Positions 1-5,589 of a stretch of 10,644 nt of DNA are shown piece by piece. The notes below the pieces were generated by a model that worked only from the letters and a program-made list of their open reading frames with translations, was not told the DNA's origin and made no database searches. Both the position numbers and the translations under genes were made by a program. The DNA lies in assembly GCA_937893155.1 (NCBI GenBank), contig CALBGU010000204.1:1-10644 (forward strand), given 5' to 3'. This DNA is from an uncultured Treponema sp. Lineage in GTDB: Bacteria > Spirochaetota > Spirochaetia > Treponematales > Treponemataceae. Positions within the stretch are counted from its first letter, which is position 1. Every line of letters starts with the position of its first letter.

Positions 1-14
1 CGCTCTTCCGATCT
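1..14 (+). other. Illumina adapter remnant at contig end
   Basis: The first 14 bases, CGCTCTTCCGATCT, are identical to the 3' end of the standard Illumina TruSeq/Nextera-era read adapter. They are not genomic. The following sequence continues the reading frame of the epimerase gene on the minus strand, so genomic DNA starts at about base 15. The left edge is therefore an untrimmed assembly end, and anything inferred from the terminal bases is unreliable. Confidence 0.93.
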
Positions 15-750
15 GGGCTTGCTTTGTGCAAAATGGAAAATTGACAATGCCTTCGCCGTAAAAAAGTCCGCCGTATTTTTGAGGCTTTACTTCTTTCAAA
101 TGCACACATACTATATTTTTGCCCCCCCCCCCCCTTAAAAATTCAGAAGCAATGTCGGAGAGACGCGCATTGACAGCATTTGTCAAATTGCCAACGTCTG
201 GGTATAAACAAACATACGGAGATGCTATTGTTTCAATGATTTTTGTGCATTTTGAAATCGTTCCCGAATAATCGTCTTCCATATTTTCAAGAGCGATTAT
301 CACGGCTTTTGTGCTGGCATACTCAATCGCCGCTTTCAGATTGTTCAAAAATAGTTCGTGATGTACGCTTGAAAGAGTCTGATTTTTCGGCACGGCACAC
401 GCAGGAATTTGAATAATCCTCGTGCCCGATTTTTGTGCAAAGTCGATTGCAGAAAACAATAGAGCGCACCCTTTTTTGCATATTTTTTCATCAGTGTTGC
501 CGAGCGTAAACGTGCTTAATGCGCTCAAGCAGATTTCAGAAACAGGAATTCCTGATTTTTTCTCGGCATTTTTTAGTTCAATCAAAAAATCGGGAGATGA
601 GAGCCGTGCTCTTTTTTCTTCGGTGCGGTCAATGCTCAATGCAAAAAAATCATAGCCCGCATTTTTTGAAAGACACAATTTTTCTGAAAGCGAAATTTCT
701 GGAGGAAACGCTTTTTCATAAATGCCGAGTGCTATTTTTGCTCTTTTCAT
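15..750 (-). CDS. ulaE: UlaE-type L-ribulose-5-phosphate 3-epimerase, 3' end missing
   Basis: This is a partial gene: 245 codons are present of about 284 usual for UlaE/SgbU, with the C-terminus lost at the contig end. The family interconverts L-xylulose-5-phosphate and L-ribulose-5-phosphate in a cytosolic TIM barrel. The product opens with a near-UlaE N-terminus (ALGIYEKAFPPE) and keeps EICLSA, AIDFAQKSG and IIQIP. Metal ligands known from UlaE are visible: Glu155 in ALENM, Asp185 in YPDVGNL and His217 in VHLKEVKP. The fourth ligand, Glu251 in E. coli, lies beyond the edge. The start has an AGGA ribosome site about 6 bases upstream. About six residues are inserted relative to E. coli between Asp185 and the His, and they include a Gly4 run encoded by a 13-base C tract. 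The gene lies 133 bases after the cytidylyltransferase gene on the same strand. Family assignment is firm, but the exact sugar phosphate is not proven. Confidence 0.85.
122..134 (-). repeat. 13-base C tract (poly-G in sense) inside ulaE
   Basis: There is a run of 13 C on the plus strand, which reads as G13 in the coding strand. It supplies residues Arg206 to Gly210 of the epimerase. With 13 bases the frame is intact on both sides: the ligand motifs PDVGN before it and VHLKE after it are in the same frame. A change of one or two bases would truncate the enzyme. Poly-G tracts of this length are known slippage sites in Treponema pallidum. The exact length may also be a sequencing or assembly uncertainty. 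Confidence 0.85.
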
Positions 751-770
751 AAAAATCCTTTTTCGTGTAA

Positions 771-867
771 TCTCGAAAATCCGAGAACGTTGCTTTTTTC
801 TCGCGCGAACAACTCGAAAACTCGAGAAACGCCATTTTTCTCAAAAACAGTCATCTCGAGTTTTCGA
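771..867 (-). promoter_or_regulatory. CTCGA-rich inverted repeats between cytidylyltransferase and ulaE
   Basis: A perfect 14-base inverted repeat (814-827 and 854-867, arm TCGAAAACTCGAGA) with a 26-base loop lies between the two genes. A second small dyad, TCTCG-N6-CGAGA, is at 771-786, 21 bases before the ulaE start codon. No clear U-tract follows the large stem on the minus strand, so it is not a textbook terminator. It may be an attenuator or a protein-binding site. The motif TAATCTCGA at 768-776 recurs at 3252-3260 in the licD promoter region, hinting at shared control. Confidence 0.5.
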
Positions 868-883
868 AAAAAATGGTGTGTCG

Positions 884-1597
884 TTAATGAAGCCATTCTG
901 ATTTTTTTGCAGAAAGCAGCGCCTTAAAAATTTCAATATCTTCGGCGGTGGTGAGCTTTAGATTTTTTTCAGACCCCAAAGCCAAAAAAAGTTTTTTCCC
1001 CATTTCGATATAGAGCGTGCAAGAAGCCACAGAGTTGGTAATTCCTTTTTTAAGCGCTTCTTTGTGCGTTTCGAGAATATCTTTGAGAAAAAACGTTTGC
1101 GGCGTTTGTGTTATCTTGAGATTGTTCCGAGAAATTTGCTCGCTTGAAGTTGCATTGTCGCTTGTTTTGAGCATTGCCGCAGTGCAGGGGAGCACGGTGA
1201 TTGCGTTTCCGAATGCCCTGCAGATACGGATATTTTCAGAAATAATATCTTGAGAAACCATCGGACGAATAGCGTCGTGAATCAGAACAATATCATCATC
1301 GTTGTGATGACGTTTAGCAATATCAAAAAGCCCATTTCGGATTGAGTCTTGTCCGTTTTTGCCACCGCATACGATATTTTCTAACTTTGCGATATAAAAT
1401 TGTTTTGCATACGCAGTCAGTATTTTTTCCCAACCGTCAAGACAGACTACTTCAATCGCATCAATGCTGGGGTGCTTTTGAAACGCTTCAAGCGTGTAAA
1501 CCAAAACAGGTTTGTCGTACACGTTCAAAAATTGCTTGGGAATGTCTTGGTGCATACGGCTTCCCACGCCGCCGGCAATAATCAAAGCTATATTCAT
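884..1597 (-). CDS. IspD/TarI-family cytidylyltransferase
   Basis: The product is a 237-residue CTP-dependent cytidylyltransferase that would join CMP to a polyol phosphate: methylerythritol-4-phosphate for IspD, or ribitol-5-phosphate for TarI. It has the nucleotide loop IIAGGVGSRM (6-15), PKQFL (Lys21), HDAIRP (107-112), an Arg at 157, QTPQTF (164-169) and NLKLTTAED around Lys214. These match the CTP- and substrate-binding positions of the family. Several stretches (AGGxGSRM, DKPVLVYTLE, QTPQ) look closer to TarI than to E. coli IspD, and the DEA motif that follows the catalytic Thr in IspD is replaced by NSVA. I chose the ATG at 1597 because it forms an ATGA overlap with the preceding gene's stop and is preceded by GAGG. 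An ATG 30 bases upstream would add ten residues of non-family sequence. The operon with LicD and AraD-like genes favours a pentitol substrate over isoprenoid synthesis, but IspD cannot be excluded. Confidence 0.85.
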   Translation of the reverse strand: MNIALIIAGGVGSRMHQDIPKQFLNVYDKPVLVYTLEAFQKHPSIDAIEVVCLDGWEKILTAYAKQFYIAKLENIVCGGKNGQDSIRNGLFDIAKRHHNDDDIVLIHDAIRPMVSQDIISENIRICRAFGNAITVLPCTAAMLKTSDNATSSEQISRNNLKITQTPQTFFLKDILETHKEALKKGITNSVASCTLYIEMGKKLFLALGSEKNLKLTTAEDIEIFKALLSAKKSEWLH

Positions 1598-2316
1598 TTT
1601 ACGATTTCCTCGCAGTTTTTTATCCACTGTTCCAAAAACTCATTTCTTTGGATTTTATAATCGAGCGGCAAACTATCTGCCGTCAAAAAATAATTCTTCA
1701 AACTCAATTCATACGGCAAGTAGGTGAATGTTTCCAGTTTTTTAATGCCGATAAGATACGTCCTCTGTGCAATTTCTTCGAGCGCAAAAAGTCGCGAAAC
1801 GGTCTGCTCTGCGTCTTTTCCCCATGTGATGCACCCGAGCGCACGCACAAACACAGCGGGACACTGATACACAAATTTGGTGGAAATGGTTTTCAAAACA
1901 GATGTACCGATTTTTACATAGATGTTGTGCGTGTCGGAAATGTCGGGGATTCGCACGGCACAGGGAATTTCGCCGAAAAAATGCCGTGTGTGAAAAACCG
2001 TAACGGGCGGAAGCGGTTTTCCTGTTCCTGCCCACACCGAAATCCATTTTGAAGACGCATTGATAATGCAATTCATAAACGGGTACGTTTTATACAGCAA
2101 ATAATGCATAAAAAATGCTTCGGGAAACTTCGTCGAACTGCCTTCAACGATACTACAATCGCTGTCTACGATGATAAAGACCGTTCCTTTGATTGCAAAA
2201 TAATCTTTTCCGTCAATGCTTTCCTTTACAGACACAAAAATATCGTCTGCCGAAAATCCTTTGTCAGCCGCTTTTTTATACGCAATAACCACTTTTTCTT
2301 TCAAATCTTCAAACAT
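1594..2316 (-). CDS. AraD-family (class II aldolase/adducin) protein lacking metal ligands
   Basis: The product is 240 residues and collinear with L-ribulose-5-phosphate 4-epimerase (AraD/UlaF/SgbE, about 231 residues). Shared landmarks are MFEDLKEKV at the start, GTGKPLPP, HFFGEIPC (112-119), PAVFV, TWGKDAE (164-170) and ALEEIA. The E. coli zinc ligands do not survive alignment: Asp76 becomes Ala67, His95 becomes Asn86, His97 becomes Ser88 and His171 becomes Leu160. Catalytic Asp120 is Arg111, and the phosphate-loop motifs GNVS and KPSG are also gone. The frame is nonetheless intact, has an AGAGG ribosome site, and overlaps genes on both sides (8 bases with licD, 4 with the cytidylyltransferase). 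The family fold is clear. Classical zinc-dependent epimerase activity is very unlikely. It may be a non-catalytic partner, or an enzyme with different chemistry. Confidence 0.85.
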   Translation of the reverse strand: MFEDLKEKVVIAYKKAADKGFSADDIFVSVKESIDGKDYFAIKGTVFIIVDSDCSIVEGSSTKFPEAFFMHYLLYKTYPFMNCIINASSKWISVWAGTGKPLPPVTVFHTRHFFGEIPCAVRIPDISDTHNIYVKIGTSVLKTISTKFVYQCPAVFVRALGCITWGKDAEQTVSRLFALEEIAQRTYLIGIKKLETFTYLPYELSLKNYFLTADSLPLDYKIQRNEFLEQWIKNCEEIVK

Positions 2317-3196
2317 TTGTTTCCTCTCTGTTTTTTATAACGCGGTATGCCTGAATGATGTGCGTTTTTTTCTTTTTGGGGAGCGTCATAAAATCGCCGT
2401 ACATATGCTGAAGAACAAGGTCGTAGTGCGCAGGAACACGAGCTTTTATGCCTTCAAAAAACAAATAGCGTTCGCCGATTTTTTCATCAATAAACCACCA
2501 TTTTGGCATTTCTTCTTTTGGACCATAACCTGCAACAAACGTGCCGACGTGTGCTGCTGTCTCAAAATCATATTTTTTGCCGAGCTCATCTATTTTGAGT
2601 GCGTATTGATGTGCTCCAACGATTTTGAATGGAATGCTTGCGATATAAAGTAGATTATTTAAAAGAAATTTGAACTCTTTATATTTTCCTCTAATCAACC
2701 TTTTTCGCGGAAATCGAGCAAAATAATTAAAAGATTTTAGCTGTTGTACTTTTTTCCAATGCTGTTCTGAATTTTGGGGCAATCCGTCCCATGGCATAAT
2801 ATCAATCCAAGCATAAATAACTTGGGCTAATTCTGTTGAATCAGCAAAAAAATTATCATCTTCGATTCGTAAAAAGGGGAGAGAATGTTCTTTTGGCGTA
2901 TGATAAATGCTCATTATTTTGTATTGTGCAAGATGCCCGTTTTTGGTGAGTTTGCGAAATTTTTCAAAATCAGGGCGCGGCATCGTGATGTCCATATCAT
3001 CGTCCCACCATACAAATCCTTGATGTCTCACCGCTCCAATCAGCGTGCCGCCTGCAAGAAAATAGCGCAGATGATGTTCATCGCAAAAACGTATAAATGT
3101 TTTGAAAATTTGAAAACTTATTTGTCTGAATTCATCTGGCGATATTTCTTCGAGGTGCGTTTTATCAATTTTTTTAATTCCCTTGAATCGTTGCAT
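2309..3196 (-). CDS. LicD-family phosphotransferase
   Basis: This is a 295-residue LicD-family protein, in the nucleotidyltransferase-fold group that includes bacterial LicD (phosphocholine transfer) and animal fukutin/FKRP (ribitol-5-phosphate transfer from CDP-ribitol). The family signature is complete: AGGTLIGAVRHQGF (48-61) followed by WWDDDMDITMPR (63-74), where the Asp cluster binds metal. Further family features are the FLRIED-type segment in the middle and a basic C-terminus. No signal peptide or membrane segment is evident, consistent with a cytoplasmic or membrane-peripheral enzyme acting on a lipid-linked glycan. The start has a GAGGGA ribosome site and a strong upstream promoter. 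It is the first gene of the operon, and its stop overlaps the AraD-like start by 8 bases. The transferred group is unknown. A nearby CDP-forming enzyme makes a CDP-polyol or CDP-choline-like donor plausible. Confidence 0.88.
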   Translation of the reverse strand: MQRFKGIKKIDKTHLEEISPDEFRQISFQIFKTFIRFCDEHHLRYFLAGGTLIGAVRHQGFVWWDDDMDITMPRPDFEKFRKLTKNGHLAQYKIMSIYHTPKEHSLPFLRIEDDNFFADSTELAQVIYAWIDIMPWDGLPQNSEQHWKKVQQLKSFNYFARFPRKRLIRGKYKEFKFLLNNLLYIASIPFKIVGAHQYALKIDELGKKYDFETAAHVGTFVAGYGPKEEMPKWWFIDEKIGERYLFFEGIKARVPAHYDLVLQHMYGDFMTLPKKKKTHIIQAYRVIKNREETNV

Positions 3197-3267
3197 TCTT
3201 TTTCCCTCAAAATATGCGGTGTTTTCTCGAAAGAATCTATAAAAATAAATCTAATCTCGATATTTTG

Positions 3268-3296
3268 AGTATATATAATTTTATTCTCGATGTAAA
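3268..3296 (-). promoter_or_regulatory. Sigma-70 promoter for the licD operon
   Basis: On the minus strand, TTTACA (3296-3291) and TATACT (3273-3268) are separated by exactly 17 bases, each matching five of six consensus positions. It lies about 70 bases upstream of the licD start. The -35 box falls inside the left arm of the inverted repeat at 3283-3335, so a bound repressor would block it. Confidence 0.7.
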
Positions 3297-3335
3297 TAGG
3301 TTTTTATATTTAAAATTCTTGGTTACATTGAGAAT
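3283..3335. promoter_or_regulatory. Inverted-repeat operator between licD and the XRE gene
   Basis: ATTCTCGATGTAA (3283-3295) is repeated in inverted orientation at 3323-3335 with 12 of 13 matches and a 27-base spacer. The left arm overlaps the licD -35 box. The right arm ends directly against the XRE start codon, over its ribosome-binding region. Related TCTCGA words occur at 3225-3230 and 3255-3260. This is the arrangement expected for a local regulator controlling both itself and the divergent operon, but binding is inferred only. Confidence 0.6.
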
Positions 3336-3617
3336 ATGAATAAATACTTGGAAGATTTACGGTTGAACATCAAGTATTACAGAGAGAAGAAAAAGTTGTC
3401 TCAAACACAGCTTTCCATTATTTGCGATTGCGGTATTGGCACGATTGGAGGTATTGAATCGGGAAAAGCAAAACCGTCGCTGGATATGCTTTTGCGAATT
3501 TCAGAGGCGCTTGGTGTTACGCCTGCTGATTTGTTTATTCGAGAGGTCTCTATCAGCAAAAGCCTTATAAAACGGCAGTTGGAAAAGAATTTTCTTCTTT
3601 TTATTCAGAATATATAA
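3336..3617 (+). CDS. Small XRE (Cro/CI)-type regulator
   Basis: The product is 93 residues with one Cro/CI-type helix-turn-helix domain at about residues 6-67. LSQTQLSIIC is the first helix pair, a recognition segment lies around GIGTIGGIESG (33-43), and PSLDMLLRISEALGVTPADLF closes the five-helix bundle. A short hydrophobic tail (residues 70-93) may dimerise, and no sensory domain is present. It is transcribed away from the licD operon, and the 139-base gap holds the operator-like inverted repeat. The ribosome site is weak (GAG close to the start) because the operator arm occupies that position. A perfect TATAAT at 3274-3279 could be its -10, but no convincing -35 is seen. The likely role is autoregulation and repression of the licD operon, inferred from position. 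Confidence 0.85.
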   Translation: MNKYLEDLRLNIKYYREKKKLSQTQLSIICDCGIGTIGGIESGKAKPSLDMLLRISEALGVTPADLFIREVSISKSLIKRQLEKNFLLFIQNI

Positions 3618-3722
3618 TTGTAAAAAATTATCAGCTGCTATATTGAATAGCATAAAAGATATATGGATTCTTGCAAGTTGTTATGTAACAAAAAATTGGG
3701 GTAGGCACATTGTTTTAGAATA

Positions 3723-3762
3723 GCCCGCTTTCTGCGGTATGTGGCATTTGATGAAAGCGGGC
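3723..3762. terminator. 10-bp hairpin between XRE gene and nfo
   Basis: GCCCGCTTTC (3723-3732) and GAAAGCGGGC (3753-3762) form a perfect 10-base stem with a 20-base loop. It lies 10 bases past the nfo stop and could serve both convergent genes. The U-tracts on both sides are poor (TTCTAAAA on the minus strand), so termination may be partial or Rho-assisted. The rest of the 3618-3771 gap shows nothing recognisable. Confidence 0.6.
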
Positions 3763-3771
3763 AGCAGAATT

Positions 3772-4605
3772 CTATTTTACCATTGACTTCAACAGTGCGA
3801 TTTCTGCGGCGTATCCATCAAGTTCATTCGGAGTTTCAAGAATAAACGGCACATTTTTGAGCGCGGCGTGATTGATGATTTTGGCAAATGTTTCTGTGCC
3901 AAGCGTCCCTGCGCCGATTTTTTCGTGGCGGTCTTTGTGGCTTGCAAACGGATTTTTGCTGTCGTTTAAGTGCACCGCTTTCAGATATGACAAGCCGATA
4001 ATGCGGTCAAAATCCTCGAGAACGCCGTCCAGATTGCCCTTAATGTCATACCCCGCATCGAAAATGTGACAGGTGTCAAGACAGACACCGATTTTGTCTT
4101 TGCGGCTTACGAGGTCAATAATTGCGCGGATTTCCTCAAAACTCCTGCCGACCTCCGTGCCTTTTCCTGCCATCGTTTCAAGCAAAACCGTCGTTGTTTG
4201 CCCCTCGAACATTGCTCTGTTCAGCGCGTCGGCAATCACGGGAATGGCGACCTCTGCGCCTTGCTTCATGTGGCTTCCCGGGTGAAAATTGTAATACTGA
4301 TGCGGCGTGTATTCCATTCGCTTTAAGTCGTCGGTAAGCATTTCGAGCGCGAATTGACGGATACTTTCTTTGTCGGAACACAAATTCATTGTATAGGGAG
4401 CATGAGACACCAGCGTGCCGAAGTTGTTTTGCGCCAAAAAATCGCAGAGTGCCGCGGCGTCCGCGCTGTCTATCGCTTTTGCTTTTCCGCCCTGCGGATT
4501 TCGCGTAAAAAAAGCAAATGTGTTCGCTCCTATTTTTGCCGCTGTTTTTCCCATCGCAAGAAATCCATTTGCCGCGGACAAATGACAACCAATCGTAATT
4601 CCCAT
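3772..4605 (-). CDS. nfo: Endonuclease IV (AP endonuclease)
   Basis: The product is 277 residues, close to the 285 of E. coli Nfo. It cleaves DNA 5' to abasic sites in base excision repair, using a three-zinc centre in a TIM barrel. All nine metal ligands known for the family are visible: His68 (SHAPY), His108 (NFHPGSH), Glu143 (LETMAGKGTEVG), Asp177 and His180 (CLDTCHIFDAGYD), His212 (VHLNDSK), Asp225 and His227 (DRHEKIGAG) and Glu257 (ILETP). I chose the ATG at 4605, where the family sequence starts and an AGGA ribosome site precedes it. An upstream in-frame ATG at 4644 would begin inside a terminator hairpin. It follows the HTH-EIIA gene on the same strand. Its own promoter is not obvious, so it may depend on read-through or on a promoter within the upstream gene. 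Confidence 0.95.
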   Translation of the reverse strand: MGITIGCHLSAANGFLAMGKTAAKIGANTFAFFTRNPQGGKAKAIDSADAAALCDFLAQNNFGTLVSHAPYTMNLCSDKESIRQFALEMLTDDLKRMEYTPHQYYNFHPGSHMKQGAEVAIPVIADALNRAMFEGQTTTVLLETMAGKGTEVGRSFEEIRAIIDLVSRKDKIGVCLDTCHIFDAGYDIKGNLDGVLEDFDRIIGLSYLKAVHLNDSKNPFASHKDRHEKIGAGTLGTETFAKIINHAALKNVPFILETPNELDGYAAEIALLKSMVK

Positions 4606-4615
4606 GGTGAAATCC

Positions 4616-4653
4616 TTAAAAGTAAAATCCCCTGAAACACTCATTTCAGGGGG
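4616..4653 (-). terminator. Rho-independent terminator after the HTH-EIIA gene
   Basis: CCCCTGAAA (4629-4637) and TTTCAGGGG (4644-4652) form a 9-base stem with a 6-base loop. Read on the minus strand, it is followed by the U-rich ATTTTACTTTT. It begins about 8 bases past the stop at 4661 and sits in the nfo leader, so it both ends the upstream transcript and could attenuate nfo. Confidence 0.8.
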
Positions 4654-4660
4654 CAGAAAA

Positions 4661-5311
4661 TTATTCGCTGATTAAAAGAGAATAGACTTCCATTGCATCT
4701 TGTGCGCCGAGCAATGCGTCTCGAAGCTCTTGATTTTTGAGCTTGGACGAAAAATACGACAGCGTTTGCAAATAATACGAGTGCTGGTTGTATGCCGCCG
4801 CAATCATAATGAGCAATCGCACCGGCGTGTCGTCGATGGTCTGAAAATCAATGATGTCGCTTTTGCAAATACCGACCGACATCACCAAATCGGTAACAGA
4901 CGACAATCGCACATGCGGAATTGCAATGCCGCGCCCAATCGCCGTTGACATCAATTCTTCGCGCTTTAGGATTTCGTTTTGGAGTTCCTTTGCGTCCTTG
5001 ATTTGCGGTGCTGTTGCAAGATTGTCCGAAAGCTCAATAAGCGCATCGTGCTTTGTTGAATGCTGAATAAAAACAATGCGCTCTGGCGACAAAATATTTC
5101 GCACCTGCACGGTCATATTCACCGACTGCGTGTATGAAGACGGAGAAAGCCGCTCGTTTACCCATTTTTCGATTTCGGCGCGCTTAAAACGCCAAACCGT
5201 GCCGATTTTTCCGGCGGGAATTTCACCTTTTTGCGCCCAGTCGTAAACAGTGCGCTCGGAAACGCGCAAATATTTTGCTACCTCTTCGATTGTAAGAATG
5301 TCGTCTTCCAT
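4661..5311 (-). CDS. ptsN: HTH domain fused to PTS EIIA-Ntr (PtsN-like)
   Basis: This 216-residue two-domain protein starts with an excisionase/MerR-like DNA-binding domain at residues 5-55: LTIEEVAKYLRVSERTVYDW, then KIGTVWRFKRAEIEKWV. Residues about 68-214 form an EIIA domain of the nitrogen-PTS (PtsN) type. The phosphorylated His is His133 in GRGIAIPHVRL, preceded by the usual ILKREELMSTAIG. E. coli PtsN is a free-standing EIIA of about 163 residues, so the N-terminal domain is an addition. I recall this fusion from spirochaetes but cannot verify that here. Such a protein could couple phosphate flow from EI-Ntr/NPr to gene regulation directly. The start has GAGAGGA 6 bases upstream, a consensus-spaced promoter lies at 5343-5371, and a terminator follows. 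No other PTS gene is in the window. Confidence 0.88.
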   Translation of the reverse strand: MEDDILTIEEVAKYLRVSERTVYDWAQKGEIPAGKIGTVWRFKRAEIEKWVNERLSPSSYTQSVNMTVQVRNILSPERIVFIQHSTKHDALIELSDNLATAPQIKDAKELQNEILKREELMSTAIGRGIAIPHVRLSSVTDLVMSVGICKSDIIDFQTIDDTPVRLLIMIAAAYNQHSYYLQTLSYFSSKLKNQELRDALLGAQDAMEVYSLLISE

Positions 5312-5342
5312 AAAAATCCTCTCGATAGTATTTATTTACCTT

Positions 5343-5371
5343 ATTTTGCATATATTACGTTTTTTTGTCAA
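5343..5371 (-). promoter_or_regulatory. Sigma-70-like promoter for the HTH-EIIA gene
   Basis: The minus strand has a perfect TTGACA (5371-5366), then 17 bases, then CAAAAT (5348-5343), which matches four of six -10 positions. It lies about 32 bases upstream of the start codon. The weak -10 leaves some doubt; the neighbouring AT-rich bases offer alternatives one base away. Confidence 0.55.
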
Positions 5372-5498
5372 GAATTGCATAATCTAATATTGTGAATGAT
5401 AAAGAAAATATTTTGTAATCTGCCTTTTCGGGAGCGTTTTCAAAACGTATGCTGTCATTATCTCGCCTTGACGCGATACGCTTTTTCTCCAAATGTAG

Positions 5499-5548
5499 CA
5501 AGGGGCTTAAGCCCCTTGTTAAGCCCTTGTTTCCAGAAAGGCAAGGGC
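5499..5548. repeat. 20-base perfect palindrome plus adjacent hairpin
   Basis: CAAGGGGCTTAAGCCCCTTG (5499-5518) is a perfect palindrome. Four bases later, GCCCTTG (5523-5529) pairs with CAAGGGC (5542-5548). Both share the AAGGGGC/AAGCCC theme. They lie in the divergent region between the HTH-EIIA gene and the chemoreceptor, where no credible gene is seen: the short open frames across here lack codon bias, and their sequence is dictated by the repeats. They look like interspersed repeat DNA or a termination hairpin for an unidentified transcript. Confidence 0.6.
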
Positions 5549-5589
5549 GGGAATGAAAAAATAGCACCTCTCAAAACACACTGCATTGG

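Noticed and set aside
122..134. Poly-C tract as a frameshift that breaks ulaE
   Set aside because: The frame was followed by hand: the PDVGN motif before it and VHLKE after it are in one frame, so the gene is open as assembled.
1598..1627. Longer start of the cytidylyltransferase at 1627
   Set aside because: The extra ten residues precede the normal N-terminus, and the 1597 ATG forms a tight ATGA overlap with a ribosome site.
1594..2316. Calling the AraD-like gene a pseudogene
   Set aside because: It is full length with no stop or frameshift, has a good ribosome site and is overlapped by both neighbours. Only active-site residues are changed.
3618..3722. A gene or small RNA after the XRE regulator
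   Set aside because: No open frame with a ribosome site, no promoter and no stable structure could be seen other than the hairpin at 3723-3762.
4606..4644. Longer nfo start at 4644
   Set aside because: That ATG lies inside the terminator hairpin of the upstream gene, and endonuclease IV homology begins at 4605.
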